A stretch of DNA of 6,215 nucleotides from Lysobacterales bacterium (GCA_020442545.1 JAGRJX010000009.1:1-6215); one strand, 5' to 3'. Counted from the stretch's first letter, positions 1 through 6,215 are shown. The notes: generated from the sequence alone by a model not told the origin. Translations and numbers: made by a program.

Positions 1-81
1 CCCGAGCAGGCCTTCTACATGGTCGGCGGCATCGAGGAAGCGATGGAGAAGGGCAAGAAGCTGCAGGAAAAGGCGGCTTAA
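1..81 (+). CDS. atpD: ATP synthase F1 beta subunit, C-terminal end (5' partial)
   Basis: The first 26 codons, read in frame 1 and ending at TAA, give the extreme C-terminus of the F1 beta subunit. The stretch PEQAFYMVGGIEEAMEKG is the conserved tail found in bacterial AtpD proteins. The beta subunit carries the catalytic nucleotide sites of F1-ATPase at the inner face of the cytoplasmic membrane; those sites lie upstream, outside the window. The gene sits directly before atpC, which is the standard end of the bacterial atp operon (…atpA-atpG-atpD-atpC). Only the last few percent of the protein is visible, so nothing can be said about catalytic residues. The identification rests on this tail plus the neighbour. 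Confidence 0.96.
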   Translation, partial: PEQAFYMVGGIEEAMEKGKKLQEKAA

Positions 82-91
82 GCCTTCGGCG

Positions 92-190
92 GTGATTAGT
101 GAATCGTGATTGGTGATTCGCAAGAGCGGTGAAAGCTGATGCGCAGCGATGGTTGCTGTCGCCAATCACTATCCACCAACCACCAATCAC
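92..190. repeat. Two opposed arrays of degenerate 7-bp repeats (imperfect long inverted repeat)
   Basis: The left array (92-119) reads as four tandem heptads: gtgatta, gtgaatc, gtgattg, gtgattc. The right array (163-190) is the same motif on the other strand: caatcac, tatccac, caaccac, caatcac. Aligned as inverted arms, 92-121 and 161-190 match at 22 of 30 positions, plus one G-U pair in RNA, around a 39-base loop. In another register, 105-115 and 181-191 are a perfect 11-bp inverted repeat (cgtgattggtg / caccaatcacg). The arrays fill most of the atpD-atpC spacer and would form a hairpin in the atp mRNA just upstream of the atpC ribosome site. From memory, similar heptad repeats are scattered in intergenic DNA of Xanthomonadaceae; their function is not known to me. 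There is no T-tract after the hairpin, so it is not a terminator. Confidence 0.8.
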
Positions 191-205
191 GTTCCGAACG
201 AAGTG

Positions 206-209
206 AGGA
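206..209 (+). promoter_or_regulatory. Ribosome binding site of atpC
   Basis: AGGA lies 5 bases before the ATG at 215. It supports that start over the in-frame ATG at 149, whose coding extension would run through the heptad repeats. A weak 5-bp stem (gttcc 191-195 with ggaac 207-211) overlaps this site and could mask it slightly. Confidence 0.7.
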
Positions 210-214
210 ACAAC

Positions 215-640
215 ATGTCATCCACGATTCGTTGCGACATCGTCAGCGCCGAGGAGAGCATCTTCCACGGCACCGTCGAAATGCTGGTCGCCACCGGTGA
301 GCTCGGCGAGCTGGGCATCGCGCCCCGTCATGCGCCGCTGATCACGCGCCTCAAGCCGGGACAGGTGCGTATCGTCCTGGCTGGCGGTGAGGAGCAGTTC
401 TTCTACGTCTCCGGCGGCATCCTCGAGGTGCAGCCGCAGGTCATCACCGTGCTGGCGGATACCGCCGTACGCGCCAGGGACCTGGACGAGCAGGCCGCGC
501 TGGAAGCCAAGGCCGAGGCCGAGCGCGCGCTGGCCAACCGTGGCGAGGAGATGGAAATCGCCGAGGCCCAGGCGAAGCTGGCCGAAGCCATGGCCCAGCT
601 GCAGGCGCTGGAGCGCCTGCGCAAGACCTTGAAGCACTGA
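215..640 (+). CDS. atpC: ATP synthase F1 epsilon subunit
   Basis: This is a 141-residue epsilon subunit of F1Fo ATP synthase, close to the usual length of about 139. Epsilon is part of the central stalk, couples gamma to the c-ring, and inhibits ATP hydrolysis through its mobile C-terminal helices. Residues 1 to about 85 are the beta-sandwich, with the family blocks TGELGELGIAPRHAPLITRL (residues 28-47) and SGGILEVQPQVITVLADTA (66-84). Residues about 88-141 form the Ala/Glu-rich helical hairpin ending LERLRKTLKH. The start at 215 has AGGA five bases upstream and gives the standard N-terminus MSSTIRCDIVSAEE. The longer reading from 149 adds 22 residues encoded by intergenic repeat DNA and is unlikely. 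The gene is last in the atp operon: atpD ends 133 bp upstream and an intrinsic terminator follows 27 bp after the stop. Confidence 0.97.
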   Translation: MSSTIRCDIVSAEESIFHGTVEMLVATGELGELGIAPRHAPLITRLKPGQVRIVLAGGEEQFFYVSGGILEVQPQVITVLADTAVRARDLDEQAALEAKAEAERALANRGEEMEIAEAQAKLAEAMAQLQALERLRKTLKH

Positions 641-666
641 CCGGCTTTGTCCTTCCTTGGTGCGCT

Positions 667-699
667 GCAAACGCCGGCCCGTGCCGGCGTTTGCTTTTT
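667..699 (+). terminator. Intrinsic terminator of the atp operon
   Basis: A perfect 12-bp GC-rich stem (gcaaacgccggc at 667-678, gccggcgtttgc at 683-694) with a 4-base loop (ccgt) is followed directly by TTTTT (695-699). It starts 27 bp after the atpC stop and has the textbook form of a Rho-independent terminator. It implies that glmU is transcribed mainly from its own promoter. Confidence 0.95.
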
Positions 700-801
700 C
701 CGGCGTGGGCAATCAGATTGGCGCCGGAGGAGGCAAGAGCCGGTGGACGTGCGCCGTGTCGCCTTTGGTCGCGTACGATGTGAGAAAGATGGAGTGGGCG
801 T
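700..801 (+). other. Gene-free stretch that should hold the glmU promoter
   Basis: Nothing codes convincingly between the atp terminator and the leader ORF. Because the terminator is strong, a glmU promoter is expected here. The best -10-like hexamer is TACGAT at 774-779 (4 of 6 matches to TATAAT), but no credible -35 lies 16-18 bp upstream of it, so I do not call a promoter. Confidence 0.4.
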
Positions 802-882
802 ATGCCGATGAATGACCGAGCAATCACACCGCAGCTTGCGCAGCCCGGCGGGGTCCGCCTCCACAATGCGGGCCGGCCCTGA
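802..882 (+). CDS. Possible 26-codon leader ORF upstream of glmU
   Basis: An ATG at 802, with GGAG (791-794) seven bases upstream, opens a 26-codon frame (starting MPMNDRAITPQLAQ) that ends at TGA 880-882. The preferred glmU ATG begins at 884, one base after that stop, in another frame. This geometry fits translational coupling by a terminating ribosome, which would explain why glmU itself has no clear Shine-Dalgarno site. I do not recognise the peptide. A frame this short can occur by chance in GC-rich DNA, so the evidence is limited to the good ribosome site and the tight junction. Alternatively the whole stretch is simply untranslated leader, or glmU begins earlier than assumed. Confidence 0.35.
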   Translation: MPMNDRAITPQLAQPGGVRLHNAGRP

Positions 883-883
883 A

Positions 884-2275
884 ATGACCGATTCCCATAC
901 CCTGCGACTGGAGGTGGTGGTGCTCGCCGCCGGCGAAGGCAAGCGCATGTGCTCTCGCCGCCCGAAGGTGCTGCAGCCACTGGCCGGACGGCCGATGCTC
1001 GGGCATGTGCTGGATGCGGCCGCCGGGCTGGAGCCTGATGTCATTCATGTCGTGTACGGCCATGGGGGCGATCAGGTAAGGGATGCATTCGCGGATACCC
1101 GACTGGTCTGGGCCGAGCAGCGCGAACAGTTGGGCACCGGCCACGCCGTGGCGCAGGCCATGCCGGCGATCCCGGATGATGCGCAGGTGCTGGTGCTCTA
1201 CGGCGACGTGCCGCTACTTCGAGCCGAAACCTTGCGTCCAATGTTGCTGTCGGCGGTGGATGCAGACGATCAGCTGGCGGTGCTGGCAGCGCAGCTTCCG
1301 GACCCGACAGGCTATGGGCGCATCGTGACCGACGCGCGCGGCAGGGTTGTTGCCATCGTTGAGCAGCGGGACGCCACGCCGGAGCAGGCCGCGATCAACT
1401 GCATCAACACTGGTATCGTCTGCGCCCGCGCAAGCGCCCTGCGCGGCTGGCTGCGGCGACTGGACAGCGACAACGCGCAGGGTGAGTTCTACCTCACCGA
1501 CATTTTCGCCATGGCCGCCACCGATGGCAGTCCGGCGCGTCTGGTCAGCTGTGACGATGCCAACGAGGCAACCGGCGCAAACGATCCGGCACAACTTGCC
1601 GCACTCGAAGCGCTGTATCGGCAGCGCTGTGCCGGGGAATTGCTGGCAAAGGGCGTTCGACTGACTGATCCGAAGCGCTTCGACCAGCGAGGGCGGGTGG
1701 AAGTGGGTCGGGATGTCGAAATCGATGCCAACGTCGTTCTCGAAGGTGTCAACCGGCTGGGCGACGACGTGTCCATCGGGCCGTTCTGCCGCTTGCGAAA
1801 CTGCGATCTCGCCAGCGGCACGATGATCGATGCGCACTGCGAGCTGGACGGTGTGGTCACGCACGGCCCCTGCCATGTCGGCCCCTTCGCGCGCCTGCGT
1901 CCCGGCACCGAGCTGGCCGCGGGTACCCGCATCGGCAACTTCGTCGAGACCAAGAACGTTCGTCTGGGCGAGAGCAGCAAGGCCAACCACCTGACCTACC
2001 TGGGTGATGCTGACATCGGTCAGCGGGTGAACATCGGTGCCGGCACCATCACCTGCAACTACGACGGTGCCAACAAACACCGCACCACCATTGGTGATCG
2101 CGCCTTCATCGGCTCGAACAGTTCGCTGGTGGCGCCGGTGAGTATCGGCGCGGACGCGACGGTGGGGGCTGGATCGACCATCACCCGCGCGGCGCCAGCG
2201 GGCGAGTTGACGGTTGCAAGGGGCAAGCAGGTCAGTATCCCGGGCTGGAAGCGCCCACGAAAGAACACGGAATAG
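884..2275 (+). CDS. glmU: Bifunctional UDP-GlcNAc pyrophosphorylase / glucosamine-1-phosphate acetyltransferase
   Basis: GlmU makes UDP-GlcNAc in the cytoplasm, the precursor of peptidoglycan and LPS. It acetylates glucosamine-1-phosphate with acetyl-CoA, then couples the product to UTP. From ATG 884 the protein has 463 residues (E. coli 456). The N-terminal nucleotidyltransferase domain (about 1-235) shows LAAGEGKRM (14-22), PKVL with Lys28, QLGTGHA (82-88), YGDVP with the metal-binding Asp108, and EFYLTDIF. The C-terminal left-handed beta-helix (about 255-463) shows hexapeptide repeats and NHLTYLGD with the likely catalytic His369, then NIGAGTITCNYDGANKH. Both active sites look intact. An ATG at 812 would add 24 residues and one at 866 six; 884 gives the family's usual distance to LAAG but lacks a clear ribosome site. 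An intrinsic terminator separates it from atpC, and no other glm gene is in view. Confidence 0.97.
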   Translation: MTDSHTLRLEVVVLAAGEGKRMCSRRPKVLQPLAGRPMLGHVLDAAAGLEPDVIHVVYGHGGDQVRDAFADTRLVWAEQREQLGTGHAVAQAMPAIPDDAQVLVLYGDVPLLRAETLRPMLLSAVDADDQLAVLAAQLPDPTGYGRIVTDARGRVVAIVEQRDATPEQAAINCINTGIVCARASALRGWLRRLDSDNAQGEFYLTDIFAMAATDGSPARLVSCDDANEATGANDPAQLAALEALYRQRCAGELLAKGVRLTDPKRFDQRGRVEVGRDVEIDANVVLEGVNRLGDDVSIGPFCRLRNCDLASGTMIDAHCELDGVVTHGPCHVGPFARLRPGTELAAGTRIGNFVETKNVRLGESSKANHLTYLGDADIGQRVNIGAGTITCNYDGANKHRTTIGDRAFIGSNSSLVAPVSIGADATVGAGSTITRAAPAGELTVARGKQVSIPGWKRPRKNTE

Positions 2276-2284
2276 ACTGTCAAA

Positions 2285-2303
2285 CGCCGCGTGACACGCG
2301 GTG
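2285..2303. terminator. Weak hairpin between convergent genes, possible bidirectional terminator
   Basis: The arms cgccgcgt (2285-2292) and acgcggtg (2296-2303) pair over 8 bp, including one G-U, around a 3-base loop. The hairpin lies 10 bp after the glmU stop and 22 bp beyond the stop of the minus-strand kinase gene. There is no T-run on the plus side. Read on the minus strand it is followed only by TTTG. Position favours a transcription-end role, but the form is poor. Confidence 0.35.
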
Positions 2304-2324
2304 AACCAACCGGAGCGGGCCAGA

Positions 2325-4790
2325 TCAGGCGCGGCTGTGCAGAACGTCCTTCAGGGCCGTTTCGACGCGAGCGAACTCCGCAGCAAGCAGAGCAACGTCG
2401 GCGGATGGATCGGAAAGCTGGCCCTGCCGTGCACCGTGCTCGATCCGCTTGGCCAGCTCCGACATCTGCATTCCCCCCAGGTTGGCACTGGTCGACTTCA
2501 GCGAATGGGCAGGGCCGACCAGCGCGTCGAGGTCGACGGCCGTGGCGGCGGCTTCCAGCTTGAGAATGGCCTTGGGGGCGTCTTCCAGAAATACGGCAAT
2601 CAGGGTGTTGAACTCGGCTCCCATGATGTCGCGAAGGTCGTCGATGACAGCGGCGCTCAGGGCTGGCGTGGTGAAGCCAGCAGCGGAAGAAGACGATTTG
2701 GTCACCGCTGCCGGCGGGGCGGGCGGTGCGGCCGCGTCCGGTGAAGCCGATGCAGCAACGGGCTTGTTTTCGGGCGCCGATGTGGTCGGTGCCGGCACTG
2801 CCACCAGTGCCGGGCGACGCTCTTCGCGAATCGGGGTTGCTGCGGGTTCGGCAGGCACAGCCGATGGTGCCTCTTGCGGTGCGCTGGCACCGTCCAGCCA
2901 GTGCCTCAAGGTGTTTTCGAGCAGCGCGCGGTTGAGTGGCTTGGAGAGGTAGTCGTCCATGCCGGCCTGCAGGCACTTCTCGCGGTCGCCGACCATCGCA
3001 TTGGCGGTCATCGCGATGATCGGTATTCGCGGAAGTCCCAGCCGCTGCTCACTTTCCCGGCGCTTCCGGGTTGCGGAGTACCCGTCCATTATCGGCATCT
3101 GGCAATCCATGAGGACTGCGGCATAGCGACCTTCCTGCAGCCTTTCCAGAGCTTCCTTGCCGTTTTCCGCGGCGTCCAGCGTGAGGCCGCTGAGCGTCAG
3201 CAGGCGCTGGGCCACCTGGCGGTTCACCGGGTTGTCCTCGACCAGCAGCACGTGTCCCTTGAGCTTGCCGCTGCCAACGCTGACTGGCGGCGCTTCCCTC
3301 TCGGGACCAATCTCGTCAGTCCTTTCGGCCGAAGCTTGCACGGGATTCGTTTCGATCAGCGCATTCAGGCACTGCCGGAGTTCGATGTCACTGCTGCCAG
3401 CGGTCAGGAACCTGAAGCGTGCGTTGCGCTCCAGCGGCACCGGGTTGCCGCTATCGTCCTCAAGCCACAGCAGCTTGATCCGGGCGAGCGGGGCTTCGCG
3501 CAGAACGCTGCGCTGCAGTGCGACGGCGGTGGTTCGTATCGACGATAGATCGACGATCATCAGGTCGAAGGCCCAGGACTGGCTGCGGCTGCCGGCAGCG
3601 CGCAGCTTGACCAGCGCTTCCTGGGTGGTGCTGGCATGGATTGGCGTCACACCCCAGGTGGGCAGCGCAGCCATGAGCCGTCGCTGGATGGACGCGTCGG
3701 AAGTCAGCACCAGGCAGCGCGAACCGTTCAGTTCCTGGCGGCTGGTGGCAATGTCCCCCACCGCCTTCAGCAGGGGAATCTCGAACCAGAACACCGAACC
3801 CCGGCCCTCGGTCGATTCAACACCGATGCGGCCACCCATGAGATCCACGATGCGTTTGCAGATCACCAGACCAAGGCCGGTTCCACCGAAGGTGCGGGTC
3901 GTCGATGCGTCGGCCTGGGAAAACGGTTGGAACAGACCATTGCGGGCCGATTCACTGAGGCCGATGCCGGTGTCGCGCACCTCGAAGCGAAGCAGGTGGC
4001 TTTCGTGGGTCTCGCCGAGCCGGCTGACCTTCAGGTCAATGCGGCCACGCTCCGTGAACTTGACCGCGTTGCTGAGCAGATTGGTCAGCACCTGGCGCAG
4101 ACGCACCGGGTCGCCGCGCACGGCCAGACGAACGGCGGGATCAAGCACCATCTGCAGTTGCAAGGACTTCGCTTCGGCCTGCTTTTCCATCAGTCGCAGC
4201 ACCGCGTCGAGCAGTTCCCGCAGATTCAGCCCGACCGACTCGAGGGTCAGCTTGTTTGCGTCGAGCTTGGAGTAATCGAGGATATCGTCGACGATCCGCA
4301 GCAGCTGTCGCGCCGACTGGAATGCCGTGCGGACGTACTCGCGCTGATCGTCCTGCAGCGGTGTGCCGCGGAGAATGTCGAGCAGCGGAATGATCCCGTT
4401 CAGGGGCGTGCGGATCTCGTGGCTCATCGTGGCCAGGAACTCACCCTTGGACATGGTGGCAGCTTCGGCCGCCTGTTTGGCGGCAATCAACTCCCGCTCA
4501 AGCTGCTTGTGCTTCTCCAGTTCGAGCCGGAGTGACTGGATGTCGTCCTGACCCTCCGCCACAACACGCTGGGCACGGCTGGAGCTCGGCCGGTGCACGG
4601 CAGGATGGCCTTTTGGTGCTGCCGGCGTGACGTCGCTTTGCCGCGATCGATCACGCAACAGAGCCGCCGCAGCAGACGCGGCGGCCAGCAGGGATCCGGT
4701 GGTCGCCAGCCAGTTCGGCAGTCCGGTCAGTGCGCACAGTGCCGCAGCGGTAGCGAACACAATGCAGAGCATCAATGGCAGTCGTTGCAT
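2325..4790 (-). CDS. Membrane-anchored hybrid histidine kinase with pseudo-receiver, receiver and Hpt domains
   Basis: This 821-residue phosphorelay kinase has two hydrophobic helices (about 4-22 and 27-46) with almost no loop, then a charged coiled-coil-like segment (about 75-112). HisKA follows with phospho-acceptor His124 in MSHEIRTPLNG, then HATPase with the N box (Asn237, Asn241), DTGIG (273-277) and GGTGLGL (302-308). Residues about 357-478 resemble a receiver, but the acidic pair and the conserved Lys are missing. The true receiver (about 512-632) has Glu518/Asp519, phospho-acceptor Asp562, Thr595 and Lys617. An Ala/Pro-rich linker (about 635-710) leads to a C-terminal Hpt domain with His762 in AHSLKSTSANLG. 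Expected flow is His124 to Asp562 to His762, then to an external receiver. No periplasmic, PAS or GAF sensor domain is seen, so the signal is unknown. The start lies 3 bp after the stop of the upstream gene with no clear ribosome site, which suggests coupled translation. It resembles BarA/RpfC-type hybrids in layout; I cannot assign a gene name. Confidence 0.95.
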   Translation of the reverse strand: MQRLPLMLCIVFATAAALCALTGLPNWLATTGSLLAAASAAAALLRDRSRQSDVTPAAPKGHPAVHRPSSSRAQRVVAEGQDDIQSLRLELEKHKQLERELIAAKQAAEAATMSKGEFLATMSHEIRTPLNGIIPLLDILRGTPLQDDQREYVRTAFQSARQLLRIVDDILDYSKLDANKLTLESVGLNLRELLDAVLRLMEKQAEAKSLQLQMVLDPAVRLAVRGDPVRLRQVLTNLLSNAVKFTERGRIDLKVSRLGETHESHLLRFEVRDTGIGLSESARNGLFQPFSQADASTTRTFGGTGLGLVICKRIVDLMGGRIGVESTEGRGSVFWFEIPLLKAVGDIATSRQELNGSRCLVLTSDASIQRRLMAALPTWGVTPIHASTTQEALVKLRAAGSRSQSWAFDLMIVDLSSIRTTAVALQRSVLREAPLARIKLLWLEDDSGNPVPLERNARFRFLTAGSSDIELRQCLNALIETNPVQASAERTDEIGPEREAPPVSVGSGKLKGHVLLVEDNPVNRQVAQRLLTLSGLTLDAAENGKEALERLQEGRYAAVLMDCQMPIMDGYSATRKRRESEQRLGLPRIPIIAMTANAMVGDREKCLQAGMDDYLSKPLNRALLENTLRHWLDGASAPQEAPSAVPAEPAATPIREERRPALVAVPAPTTSAPENKPVAASASPDAAAPPAPPAAVTKSSSSAAGFTTPALSAAVIDDLRDIMGAEFNTLIAVFLEDAPKAILKLEAAATAVDLDALVGPAHSLKSTSANLGGMQMSELAKRIEHGARQGQLSDPSADVALLAAEFARVETALKDVLHSRA

Positions 4791-4793
4791 GCG

Positions 4794-6215
4794 TCAGAGA
4801 ACCGCAGTCTGGAAGTCGAAGTCGAGTCGCCGCGCGGCCTGCTGCACCAGATTGCCCTGGATGTAGTCGATGCCGCTCATCCACAGCGTTGCTGCCGACT
4901 GCGCATCCTCCACCCTGGGGGCGATCACGTTGATCGCCCGGGAATGGGCGGCATCGATGATCTCGCGCAACTGGTCACGCAGTGCTGGTTGGTGGCTGGC
5001 CTCGAGGTAGGCTGTCGAGAGCTTCAGATAGTCAACTGGCAGGCGCGCGAGCATGCGTTCACCCTCCGACCCCGCCCGGAATCGGCTTATGCAGAACTGG
5101 ACGCCGTGCGGCACCAGTCGATGACAGAATGCTTCAACGTCATCCAGATCCAGGAGCAGATCGTCAACTGACAGTTCGAGGATGAGCGAACCATTGGGCA
5201 GCTTGCGCGCCTCGATCTGCGAGGACAGCCATTCGGCATGTTCGGTGGAAGCAAGGCTCAGGCCGGACTGGTTCACGAAGAGACGAAGCGGGCGGTCGCC
5301 GCGCTCTCCGATCACGCGCAGCGCCTGGGTGAGCACCCAGCGATCCAAGTCGAGAACCAGATCCGACTGCTCGGCCAGCGGAACGAATTCGGACGCTGTG
5401 TGCAGGCGTCCGGCGTCGTCGCGCAGGCGGAGGAGTGTCTGGTACTGCGCGAGGTCACCACCCTGAACCGCGACAATCGGCTGGAACAGCAGCTCGAAGG
5501 CATCGCGTTCGATCGCGTCGCGGATCAGACCGAGCATCGACTGGTCCGCCTTTTCTCCGGCGCGCGACTCCGGCTGATGACGGAACACGCCAGTGTCAAT
5601 GGCGCGCGCCTCGCGGGTCGCGCGCTCGGCGACATTGAGCAGCGCTGTCGCGTCACCGAAGCCGTGCCGCAACGCACAGACACCGATTGATGCCCGCAAC
5701 CGGACAGGATGATTGCCGTGGCGGAATGGCTGGGTCGACAGGCGCCGTCGAAGATCGGCGGCCAGCGCGTCAAGCCCAGCGTCATCCAGGCGCTCATCGA
5801 GCAGGATGTAGCTTCCATCGCCAAAACGGGCCAGCGGCTGGCTGCCATCCACCGACTGCGCCAGCAGCTTCGATGCCTGCTGCAGGAGGACCTCCGCAGT
5901 TGACAGGCCGAGCCGTTCGCGCAGCGCCGGCACGCCGTCGATCTCGATGAACAGCAGCCCGCCCGGTGCGGTGCGCACGTTGTCCTGCCCCAGCGCCATG
6001 TTGATGCGATCCAGCAGATGGCTGCGCGCAAACAGTCCGGTGTCATCGTCGCGCATCGGCGCGCCGCTGCGCCGATGCTTCAGCGCGCGGGCGCGCTTGA
6101 CCCGGTTATTGACCGAAGCGATCAGGTACTTTGGACGGATCGGCTTGGAAAGAAAATCGTCGCCACCAGCATCCAGCGCCTGGAAATGCTTGTCCTGGTC
6201 GCTCTCGCCGGAAAG
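4794..6215 (-). CDS. Response regulator with degenerate GGDEF and EAL domains (5' partial)
   Basis: The frame is open to the window edge; 473 residues are visible and the N-terminus is missing. Residues 1-45 are the end of a receiver domain, with the conserved Lys24 in FLSKPIRP; the phospho-acceptor Asp lies outside. A GGDEF-type domain follows (about 58-210), but the signature is GDGSY (132-136, after ARF), so cyclase activity is not expected. The EAL-type domain (about 227-463) has QTL in place of EAL (Gln259), ISRF in place of the DDF metal pair (377-378), and APRVE in place of AEGVE. The Asn in VNQS, the Glu in LELS, the Lys in YLKLS and the Gln in YIQGN remain. Phosphodiesterase activity is therefore unlikely. 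Such proteins, for example FimX, often bind c-di-GMP or act as scaffolds; that role here is inference. It is probably the phosphorelay partner of the kinase encoded 3 bp downstream. The ATG at 6056 is not the true start. Confidence 0.93.
   Translation of the reverse strand, partial: LSGESDQDKHFQALDAGGDDFLSKPIRPKYLIASVNNRVKRARALKHRRSGAPMRDDDTGLFARSHLLDRINMALGQDNVRTAPGGLLFIEIDGVPALRERLGLSTAEVLLQQASKLLAQSVDGSQPLARFGDGSYILLDERLDDAGLDALAADLRRRLSTQPFRHGNHPVRLRASIGVCALRHGFGDATALLNVAERATREARAIDTGVFRHQPESRAGEKADQSMLGLIRDAIERDAFELLFQPIVAVQGGDLAQYQTLLRLRDDAGRLHTASEFVPLAEQSDLVLDLDRWVLTQALRVIGERGDRPLRLFVNQSGLSLASTEHAEWLSSQIEARKLPNGSLILELSVDDLLLDLDDVEAFCHRLVPHGVQFCISRFRAGSEGERMLARLPVDYLKLSTAYLEASHQPALRDQLREIIDAAHSRAINVIAPRVEDAQSAATLWMSGIDYIQGNLVQQAARRLDFDFQTAVL

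Noticed and set aside
149..214. N-terminal extension of atpC from ATG 149
   Set aside because: It would translate intergenic heptad-repeat DNA into residues with no counterpart in epsilon subunits; the ATG at 215 has a ribosome site and gives the standard N-terminus.
774..779. TACGAT as -10 box of a glmU promoter
   Set aside because: It matches at 4 of 6 positions, but no acceptable -35 hexamer lies 16-18 bp upstream.
812..883. N-terminal extension of glmU from ATG 812 or 866
   Set aside because: The added residues do not resemble GlmU N-termini as I know them, and 884 gives the usual distance to the LAAGEGKRM motif. It remains possible because 884 has no clear ribosome site.
1214..2080. 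288-codon minus-strand frame inside glmU
   Set aside because: Antisense shadow of a well-conserved plus-strand gene, with no recognisable domain and no supporting context.
2661..2888. Ala/Pro-rich low-complexity stretch in the kinase as a possible frameshift or insertion
   Set aside because: The frame continues into a complete Hpt domain, and Ala/Pro-rich linkers before Hpt domains are common in GC-rich hybrid kinases.
2449..4535. Long open frames on the plus strand opposite the kinase gene (for example 3157-4275 and 3636-4535)
   Set aside because: They are antisense shadows in GC-rich DNA. The minus-strand frame encodes clear HisKA, HATPase, receiver and Hpt motifs, and the plus-strand translations show no recognisable domain.
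4794..6056. GGDEF-EAL protein starting at ATG 6056
   Set aside because: The frame stays open upstream to the window edge and encodes the end of a receiver domain with the conserved FLSKP block, so this ATG is internal.

Overview
This is a GC-rich bacterial window. AtpC and GlmU are close to the versions I recall from Lysobacterales (Xanthomonadales): AtpC ends in LERLRKTLKH, and GlmU has the LAAGEGKRM and PKVLQPLAGRPML blocks. The intergenic DNA also carries short heptad repeats of a kind I associate with Xanthomonas, Lysobacter and Stenotrophomonas relatives. The assignment rests on remembered sequence similarity, not on a search.

Left part, plus strand: the last 26 codons of atpD (F1 beta subunit), a 133-bp spacer filled mostly by two opposed arrays of degenerate 7-bp repeats, atpC (epsilon subunit), and a strong intrinsic terminator that closes the ATP synthase operon. 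About 100 bp without a recognisable gene follow, then a possible 26-codon leader ORF whose stop lies one base before the preferred start of glmU. GlmU is the bifunctional enzyme that makes UDP-GlcNAc for peptidoglycan and LPS.

Right part, minus strand and convergent with glmU: a two-gene signalling operon. The upstream gene is cut by the window edge. It encodes the end of a receiver domain followed by degenerate GGDEF and EAL domains, and both catalytic signatures are destroyed. Three bases after its stop begins an 821-residue hybrid histidine kinase with two N-terminal membrane helices, HisKA, HATPase, a degenerate pseudo-receiver, a true receiver, an Ala/Pro-rich linker and a C-terminal Hpt domain. 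The likely scheme is a His-Asp-His phosphorelay inside the kinase that passes phosphate to the receiver of the upstream protein, which would work as a c-di-GMP-binding or scaffolding effector and not as a c-di-GMP enzyme. The convergent genes are separated by 49 bp containing a small hairpin.

Most of the window is ordinary. The items worth a second look are the heptad arrays between atpD and atpC, the leader ORF abutting glmU, and the catalytically dead GGDEF-EAL response regulator paired with a phosphorelay kinase. I see no mobile element, CRISPR array, tRNA or rRNA.
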